A stretch of DNA of 6,405 nt, taken from positions 1 to 6,405 of the forward strand of contig DAITMB010000198.1 in NCBI GenBank assembly GCA_036835375.1. The letters run 5' to 3'. How positions within the stretch are numbered: the stretch's first letter is position 1; the number at the start of each line of letters is the position of its first letter. A program made the position numbers and the translations under genes. Positions 1 through 4,343 of the stretch are shown here, one piece after another. The stretch is from JANQTF01 sp036835375. Lineage in GTDB: Bacteria > Bacteroidota > Bacteroidia > J057. Below the pieces are notes generated by a model. That model worked only from the letters and a program-made list of their open reading frames with translations. It was not told where the DNA came from and made no database searches.

Positions 1-639
1 GGGCGGCGGGAGGCACCTTTACAGGTAGCGGCGAGCGAATTTCCCGGTCTGCACCACCGCGTGCACGACATCACCGATTTCGCCTCCAATGAGGCCCTCA
101 TAGCGGAGGTCGAGGCGAACATTGGCCCCATCGACATTTTGGTCAACAATGCTGGAACCCACCTCAAGCGCTGGTCCTGGGAGTTGAACGAGGCTGATTT
201 TGAGCAAGTTATCCGAACGAACCTGACGGCGGTATTTTCCCTGACCAAAGCCACCGCGGCGCGCATGTTGCCCCGGAAGCGAGGGAGTATCCTGCTGATT
301 GGCTCTATGACAGGCCTTTTTGGGATGAGCCAGGTGGCAGCCTACGGCAGCTCAAAAGCCGCCTTGCAGGGGCTGATGCACAACCTCATGATCGAATACG
401 CCCCCCTCGGGTTGCGCATCAATGGCATAGCCCCCGGCTGGATTCAATCCCCTATGCTGGAAAAAGCCCTCGCCAGTGACTCCGAGCGGCGCAACCGCAT
501 CTTGCAACGCATTCCTACCCACGAGTTTGGGAAGCCCGAAGACATTGGCCGAGCTGCTGTGTATCTCTGCTCTCCGGCGGCCCGCTACCTCAATGGCGTG
601 ATGCTCCCAGTCGATGGCGGTGCAGTACGTGGTTTTTGA
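1..639 (+). CDS. SDR-family oxidoreductase (classical short-chain dehydrogenase), 5'-truncated by the window
   Basis: NAD(P)-dependent cytosolic oxidoreductase of the classical SDR family. The reading frame is open from base 1, so the gene starts upstream; the GTG at 61 is an internal Val, not a start. The N-terminal TGxxxGIG cofactor loop is outside the window. What remains shows the family's order of motifs: HDITD (64-78), where the cofactor adenine is usually contacted; NNAG (145-156); an Asn in the RTNLTAVF stretch (codon 220-222); catalytic Ser in GSMTG (codon 304-306); and YGSSK (343-357) carrying catalytic Tyr and Lys. Ser and Tyr are 13 residues apart, as in FabG-type enzymes. NGIAPGWIQSP and the C-terminal LPVDGG follow. 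All catalytic residues are present, so the enzyme should be active. It lies 24 nt before a sugar-acid transporter gene, in a cluster with a UxaA-type dehydratase, which favours a uronate, aldonate or keto-deoxy acid substrate (inference). Substrate cannot be assigned; gluconate 5-dehydrogenase-like or KduD-like are alternatives. Confidence 0.93.
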   Translation, partial: GRREAPLQVAASEFPGLHHRVHDITDFASNEALIAEVEANIGPIDILVNNAGTHLKRWSWELNEADFEQVIRTNLTAVFSLTKATAARMLPRKRGSILLIGSMTGLFGMSQVAAYGSSKAALQGLMHNLMIEYAPLGLRINGIAPGWIQSPMLEKALASDSERRNRILQRIPTHEFGKPEDIGRAAVYLCSPAARYLNGVMLPVDGGAVRGF

Positions 640-663
640 AAGAATTGCAACTACTTCCGCCGC

Positions 664-1962
664 ATGACTGGTCATCATTCTCAACATCGCACCTCGTCTC
701 CCCCCATGCTCAAGCCCGCGGGTAACTACCGTTGGCGGATCGTGGCGCTGCTCTTTTTTGCCACCACGATCAACTACATCGACCGACAAGTGATCGGCAT
801 TCTGGCGCCTCAGTTGCAGGCAGCTTACCAGATCAGCGAATTGGAGTATGGCTACATCATCACGGCCTTTCAAGCGGCCTACGCGATCGGGCTCGTGCTG
901 ATGGGGGCTGGGCTAGACCGCATCGGTACCCGTCTGGGCTATGCCATTGCGGTCACTTTGTGGAGCCTTGCTGGCATGACCCATGCCTTTGCCCGAAGCG
1001 CGATGGGCTTTGCCATGGCCCGTTTTGGCCTGGGCCTGGGAGAAGCGGCCAATTTTCCCGCAGCCGTCAAGACGGTGGCGGAGTGGTTTCCCAGGCAGGA
1101 GCGTGCTTTTGCCACCGGGCTGTTCAACTCTGGGTCCAATGTAGGAGCCATTGTGGCGCCACTCCTGGTGCCCTTGATCGCGTTGCACTGGGGATGGCAA
1201 TGGGCTTTCATCCTCACAGGGGCTGTGGGATTGATATGGCTGGTCTTTTGGTTGGCTTATTACCAAGTGCCAGAACAACACCCCCGATTGAGCGAGGCCG
1301 AGCGAGCCTACATTTTGCAGGATCGTGAAGCTCCAGCCAGGCAGGTTTCGTGGTGGCGGATTTTGCCTCATCGCCAGACCCTGGCCATCTGCTTGATGCG
1401 CTTCATTACAGATCCCGTTTGGTGGTTTTTCCTCTATTGGCTGCCCAAATTTCTCTATGAAAATCATGGCATCACCTTGGATAAAATCGGGCCTCCGCTG
1501 GTGGTGATTTACTTGGTGTCGGATCTGGGGAGCATTGGCGGCGGCTGGTTTTCAAGCTGGCTGATCAAGCGAGGGAAGAGTGTGTCCTACGCCCGCAAAA
1601 CCACGATCCTGATTGCAGGTCTGATGGTAGCCCCCATCGTGCTGGCTTCGCAAACCAGTGAACTTTGGGTCGCTGTGGCGCTCATTTCCTTGGCTACTGC
1701 CGCGCATCAGGGCTATGCCGCCAACATCTTCACCATTGTGTCCGACTTGTATCCCAGGCAAGCTGTCGGCTCCATGGTTGGACTATCTGGCACCGCCGGA
1801 GCCATCGGGGGCATGTTGGTCGCGACAGGGGTCGGGTGGCTATTGGAAACGACCGGCAGCTACATGCTAATCTTTGCCTTGGCTGGCTCAGCGTATCTGA
1901 TTGCATGGCTGATTTTGAAACTCATGATTCCTGATTTCACCCCCATTGACCTAAGCGAATAA
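664..1962 (+). CDS. MFS transporter, anion:cation symporter family (hexuronate/aldonate type, ExuT-like)
   Basis: Inner-membrane major facilitator protein of 432 residues, the usual size for the ACS branch that includes ExuT, GudP and phthalate or tartrate transporters; these import organic or sugar acids with a cation. The sequence is strongly hydrophobic with about 12 predicted membrane segments. Family marks include INYIDRQVIGILAP in TM1 (residues 36-49), the loop 2-3 motif GAGLDRIGTR (81-90), and RFGLGLGEAANFPA in TM4 (120-133), followed by AEWFP and a Gly/Ser-rich helix (FNSGSNVGAIVAP). The start is uncertain: ATG 664 adds a hydrophilic tail of 14 residues before a second ATG at 706, and neither has a Shine-Dalgarno sequence. 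Both lie before TM1, so function is unaffected. It sits 24 nt after the SDR gene and only 3 nt before the RraA-like gene, so it is surely co-transcribed. A sugar acid handled by the downstream dehydratase is the likely cargo (inference). Confidence 0.93.
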   Translation: MTGHHSQHRTSSPPMLKPAGNYRWRIVALLFFATTINYIDRQVIGILAPQLQAAYQISELEYGYIITAFQAAYAIGLVLMGAGLDRIGTRLGYAIAVTLWSLAGMTHAFARSAMGFAMARFGLGLGEAANFPAAVKTVAEWFPRQERAFATGLFNSGSNVGAIVAPLLVPLIALHWGWQWAFILTGAVGLIWLVFWLAYYQVPEQHPRLSEAERAYILQDREAPARQVSWWRILPHRQTLAICLMRFITDPVWWFFLYWLPKFLYENHGITLDKIGPPLVVIYLVSDLGSIGGGWFSSWLIKRGKSVSYARKTTILIAGLMVAPIVLASQTSELWVAVALISLATAAHQGYAANIFTIVSDLYPRQAVGSMVGLSGTAGAIGGMLVATGVGWLLETTGSYMLIFALAGSAYLIAWLILKLMIPDFTPIDLSE

Positions 1963-1965
1963 TCT

Positions 1966-2655
1966 ATGAAATGGAAAGATGACGAAACCCTGTTTGGTCT
2001 GATGCGCGAGCAATTGTTCACCGCAGTCGTAGGCGATGTGCTAGACCGTCTGGGGTTCCTGCACCAATTTTTGCCGCCATCCATCAAGCCGCTGCAGTCC
2101 GATATGGTGGTGGCCGGCAGGGCCATGCCAGTGCTGGAGGCTGATGTGTTTGGTGAAAGCCTGGCCGAAACAAATAATGAATTGATGCGCCAACCTTTTG
2201 GCCTGATGTTTCAAGCGCTGGACGACCTGAAGCGGGGAGAGGTGTACATCTGTACCGGCTCTTCGCCGCGCTATGCCCTTTGGGGAGAACTGATGAGTAC
2301 CCGCGCGCGGCAGTTGGGCGCTGTGGGTGCAGTAGTGGATGGCTATTCCCGCGATACCACTGGCATTCTTCAGATGAATTTCCCCACCTTTTCGGCGGGG
2401 ACCTACGCCCAGGATCAGGGTCCTCGGGGCAAGGTCCTTGATTGGCGCACGCCGATCGAGTGGGCGGGCATCCGCATCCGACCGGGCGACCTGGTATTCG
2501 GCGATCGGGATGGGGTGCTGATCATTCCACGTGAAGTAGAGGAAGAAGCCATCCGGCTGGCCCTGGAAAAGGCAAACAGCGAAAACCTTGTGCGAAAAGC
2601 CCTCGAAGGGGGCATGAGCACCGTCGATGCTTTCCAACAATTTGGAGTCATGTAA
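1966..2655 (+). CDS. RraA-like protein; candidate HMG/CHA-type (pyruvate) aldolase
   Basis: Cytosolic 229-residue protein of the RraA / 4-hydroxy-4-methyl-2-oxoglutarate aldolase family, formerly annotated as 'demethylmenaquinone methyltransferase'. Members are RNase E inhibitors or Mg2+-dependent class II aldolases and decarboxylases that release pyruvate from 2-keto acids. Visible marks: DVLDRLG (24-30), AGRAMPV (50-56), GELMSTRARQLGAVGAVVDG (107-126), and SRD with R129-D130, the Arg-Asp pair that in the aldolases binds substrate and metal. A C-terminal PGDLVFGDRDGVLIIP (173-188) matches the conserved GD...D.DGV..vP end. The helical extension after residue 188 is typical of catabolic members rather than of the shorter E. 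coli RraA (about 160 residues). It is 3 nt after the transporter and 2 nt before the dehydratase small subunit. That context argues for an enzyme of carbon catabolism and against RNase E regulation. The exact reaction is unknown. No Shine-Dalgarno sequence is seen before the ATG. Confidence 0.88.
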   Translation: MKWKDDETLFGLMREQLFTAVVGDVLDRLGFLHQFLPPSIKPLQSDMVVAGRAMPVLEADVFGESLAETNNELMRQPFGLMFQALDDLKRGEVYICTGSSPRYALWGELMSTRARQLGAVGAVVDGYSRDTTGILQMNFPTFSAGTYAQDQGPRGKVLDWRTPIEWAGIRIRPGDLVFGDRDGVLIIPREVEEEAIRLALEKANSENLVRKALEGGMSTVDAFQQFGVM

Positions 2656-2657
2656 CT

Positions 2658-2963
2658 ATGCAACTACTCATCCATCTCCATGCCGAGGACAATGTGCTGG
2701 TTGCCTTGACGCTCTTGAGGGCCGGGCAGCAACTTGTCTGGGCAGACACGCTCCTCACCCTGGCCGAGGAGGTGCCTTTTGGGCACAAAATCTCCTTGCG
2801 CCCGATCGCGAAAGGGGAACACATTCTCAAGTATGGCGTCTCGATCGGGCATGCCACGACCGACATAGCGGCTGGTAGGCATGTCCATCTACACAATGTG
2901 GCCAGCAACTACGCCTCAGGTTTTTCTTCCAACGTTCCTCTAAGTCTGGATTCCCATGAATGA
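2658..2963 (+). CDS. UxaA-type sugar-acid dehydratase, small subunit (SAF domain)
   Basis: A 101-residue SAF-domain protein matching the N-terminal part of altronate/galactarate dehydratases (UxaA, GarD), which many bacteria encode as a separate small subunit. Visible marks: LHAEDNVLVAL (7-17), the DNV start of the fold; FGHKISLRPIAKGE (41-54), the GHK...I..G signature; KYGVSIGHATTDIAAG (58-73); and HVHLHNVAS (75-83), the family's histidine-rich closing strand. With the large subunit it should form the cytosolic iron-dependent lyase that removes water from an aldonate (for example D-altronate to 2-keto-3-deoxygluconate). The homologous pair SuyA/SuyB is a sulfolactate sulfo-lyase and cannot be excluded by eye. 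The start ATG lies 2 nt after the RraA-like stop; a weak GGAG at 2643-2646 lies 11 nt upstream. The stop overlaps the large-subunit start by 8 nt, which suggests coupled translation and equal amounts of the two chains. Confidence 0.9.
   Translation: MQLLIHLHAEDNVLVALTLLRAGQQLVWADTLLTLAEEVPFGHKISLRPIAKGEHILKYGVSIGHATTDIAAGRHVHLHNVASNYASGFSSNVPLSLDSHE
2956..2963 (+). promoter_or_regulatory. 8-nt start/stop overlap joining the two dehydratase subunits (translational coupling)
   Basis: The eight bases ATGAATGA hold the large-subunit start (ATG, 2956-2958) and the small-subunit stop (TGA, 2961-2963) in different frames. No good Shine-Dalgarno sequence is seen before 2956 (only GGA at 2948-2950). 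Reinitiation by ribosomes finishing the small subunit is therefore a likely way to start the large one, giving balanced subunit output. The overlap is seen directly; the coupling is inferred. Confidence 0.5.
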
Positions 2964-4161
2964 GCAAAGCACCTGGCCCGCCTACCTCCGGGCTGATGGC
3001 CGCAAAGGGATTCGCAATTATTTGCTTGTCGTTTATTTGGTCGAATGTGCGCATCATGTGGCGCGCGAAATTGCCTATCCATACCGGGAGCAAGGGGCTC
3101 AGGTGATCGGATTCGGCGGCTGCTACCACAATCCACACGCCGAAAAGGTCATGCAGGCGCTTTGTACTCACCCCAATGTCGGGGCCGTGTTGCTGGTGTC
3201 GCTGGGCTGCGAAAGCTTTCGCAAGCTTCCTCTGCAAGACGCCATCGCCCAAAGTGGCCGACCCGTGGAGCTTCTGACGATCCAACGAATCGGGGGGACC
3301 CGCGCCTCTATCCATCAGGGGCAGCAGTGGGTAAAGCAAACCCTGGCGGTCCTTTCACAGGTTCCGCGCGTATCCATGTCACCCGCGGAATTGGTCGTAG
3401 GCACGATCTGTGGCGGCTCCGATGCCACAAGTGGACTGACGGCCAACCCGGCCATCGGGCGGGCCTTTGACCAGCTCGTCAGAGCAGGGGCATCTTGTAT
3501 CTTCGAAGAAACCGGCGAATTGATCGGCTGTGAAGACATCATGGCAGCACGGGCCCGCACGCCCGAATTGGCTGCGATCTTGAGGGCTTCGGTCGAAAAA
3601 GCCTGGAGATATTATGCCACCTTGGGCTACGACAGCTTCGCTAGCGGCAATGCGGAAGGTGGCCTGACTACCATCGAAGAGAAATCGATGGGTGCTTACA
3701 GCAAAAGTGGACAGGCTGCCATCTCAGGCCTGATCAAACCGGGCGATCATCCCCCGGAAGGAGGACTGTATCTACTCGATGTGGTGCCCGATGGCGAGGT
3801 GCGTTATGGCTTTCCAAACATCAACGACAACGCAGAAATCACCGAACTCATCGCTTGCGGCTCTCACGTGATCCTGTTTTCTACTGGTCGGGGCTCGGTC
3901 GTGGGTTCGGCGGTAGCGCCAGTGGTGAAAGTTTGCGCCAACCCCGATACATACACCCGGATGCAGGACGACATGGACATCAATGCCGGGCAGATTTTGG
4001 ATGGCAGGGCCAGCCTGGACGAAGTTGGTACTCAGATTCTCCACCTGATCAATCAAGTCGCCAATGGGCAGCTCACTGCTTCGGAAGGGCTTGGACATCA
4101 GGAGTTTGTTCTCAGCTACAAACAGTTCGAGCCGATAGGTCCAGCCTGTTTGCCGGGCTAA
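2956..4161 (+). CDS. UxaA-type sugar-acid dehydratase, large subunit (altronate dehydratase-like)
   Basis: Catalytic subunit of 401 residues, the size of the C-terminal UxaA/GarD region when split from the SAF domain. Visible marks: YLRADGRKGIRN (10-21); GFGGCYHN (52-59); NVGAVLLVSLGCES (74-87); VVGTICGGSDATSGLTANPA (147-166), the central CGGSD...SG..ANPA signature; EETGELIGCED (184-194); EGGLTTIEEKSMGAYSKSG (about 235-255); and a C-terminal stretch with FSTGRGSVVGSAVAPVVKVC. C56, C85 and C152 are candidate ligands for the Fe2+ that this family needs (inference from conservation). Expected reaction: dehydration of a C6 or C5 aldonate to a 2-keto-3-deoxy acid in the cytosol. Altronate is the textbook substrate, but the family also includes galactarate dehydratase and the SuyB sulfo-lyase subunit, so the symbol is left blank. 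It is the last gene of the cluster; a weak terminator-like region follows the stop. Confidence 0.92.
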   Translation: MNEQSTWPAYLRADGRKGIRNYLLVVYLVECAHHVAREIAYPYREQGAQVIGFGGCYHNPHAEKVMQALCTHPNVGAVLLVSLGCESFRKLPLQDAIAQSGRPVELLTIQRIGGTRASIHQGQQWVKQTLAVLSQVPRVSMSPAELVVGTICGGSDATSGLTANPAIGRAFDQLVRAGASCIFEETGELIGCEDIMAARARTPELAAILRASVEKAWRYYATLGYDSFASGNAEGGLTTIEEKSMGAYSKSGQAAISGLIKPGDHPPEGGLYLLDVVPDGEVRYGFPNINDNAEITELIACGSHVILFSTGRGSVVGSAVAPVVKVCANPDTYTRMQDDMDINAGQILDGRASLDEVGTQILHLINQVANGQLTASEGLGHQEFVLSYKQFEPIGPACLPG

Positions 4162-4207
4162 GCATAGCGCTTCACCCCAAAGTTCCCGACAGGAGCAAGC
4201 CTTTTTT
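4155..4207 (+). terminator. Weak terminator-like region after the sugar-acid operon
   Basis: Two small hairpins can be drawn. The first (4155-4177) pairs GGG with CCC and AAGC with GCTT around the loop ATAGC, with a 2x2 internal mismatch, and includes the stop codon of the large subunit. The second (4182-4196) pairs GTTCC with GGAGC (one G-T wobble) around CGACA. A run of six T (4202-4207) follows 5 nt later. The stems are short and the spacer before the T run is longer than in a classic intrinsic terminator, so this is only a candidate. Its position, between the end of the cluster and an independent gene, is right. Confidence 0.33.
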
Positions 4208-4240
4208 ATCGAATGTCAGACTAGTTAAGTGTTGGCATGA

Positions 4241-4292
4241 AGGGTTAAAATGCGGAAGCAAATGCTCTTTGAGAAGGTGAATTCTTTACCCT
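4241..4292. repeat. Imperfect inverted repeat in the intergenic region upstream of the lipoprotein gene
   Basis: AGGGTTAAA (4241-4249) and TTTACCCT (4285-4292) are reverse complements apart from one extra T, 35 nt apart. Between them lie two short palindromes, AGCA-AA-TGCT (4257-4266) and CTC-TTT-GAG (4265-4273). The block is about 50 nt before the lipoprotein start, in a region more AT-rich than the flanking genes, where a promoter or operator is expected. Arms this short could arise by chance. No function is assigned. Confidence 0.25.
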
Positions 4293-4343
4293 AAATAAAC
4301 AGCCTCGATTGATTATCGACCGAATGGCGCTACGCTAATCTAT

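Noticed and set aside
61..639. GTG at 61 as the true start of the SDR gene
   Set aside because: It would remove the Rossmann cofactor-binding N-terminus, and the frame is open to base 1. The gene is cut by the window edge.
352..873. Minus-strand open frame of 173 residues spanning the SDR/transporter junction
   Set aside because: It is antisense to conserved SDR motifs and the transporter start, and its product has no family features.
732..1328. Plus-strand open frame of 198 residues in another frame of the transporter gene
   Set aside because: Its product is rich in His, Gly, Cys and Arg with no hydrophobic pattern, as expected of an out-of-frame shadow of the MFS gene.
2041..2640. Minus-strand open frame of 199 residues opposite the RraA-like gene
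   Set aside because: The plus strand carries all the family motifs; the antisense product is unlike any protein I recognise.
2658..4161. The two dehydratase chains as one gene broken by a frameshift
   Set aside because: The small subunit ends just after its natural SAF domain and the large one begins with its own ATG and the family's usual first motif. Split forms are well known, so this is a natural two-gene arrangement.
4309..4336. Sigma70-like promoter TTGATT, 16 nt, TACGCT before the lipoprotein gene
   Set aside because: The -10 box matches poorly, the spacing is short, and the implied transcript would begin at the start codon. It is too weak to list as a feature.
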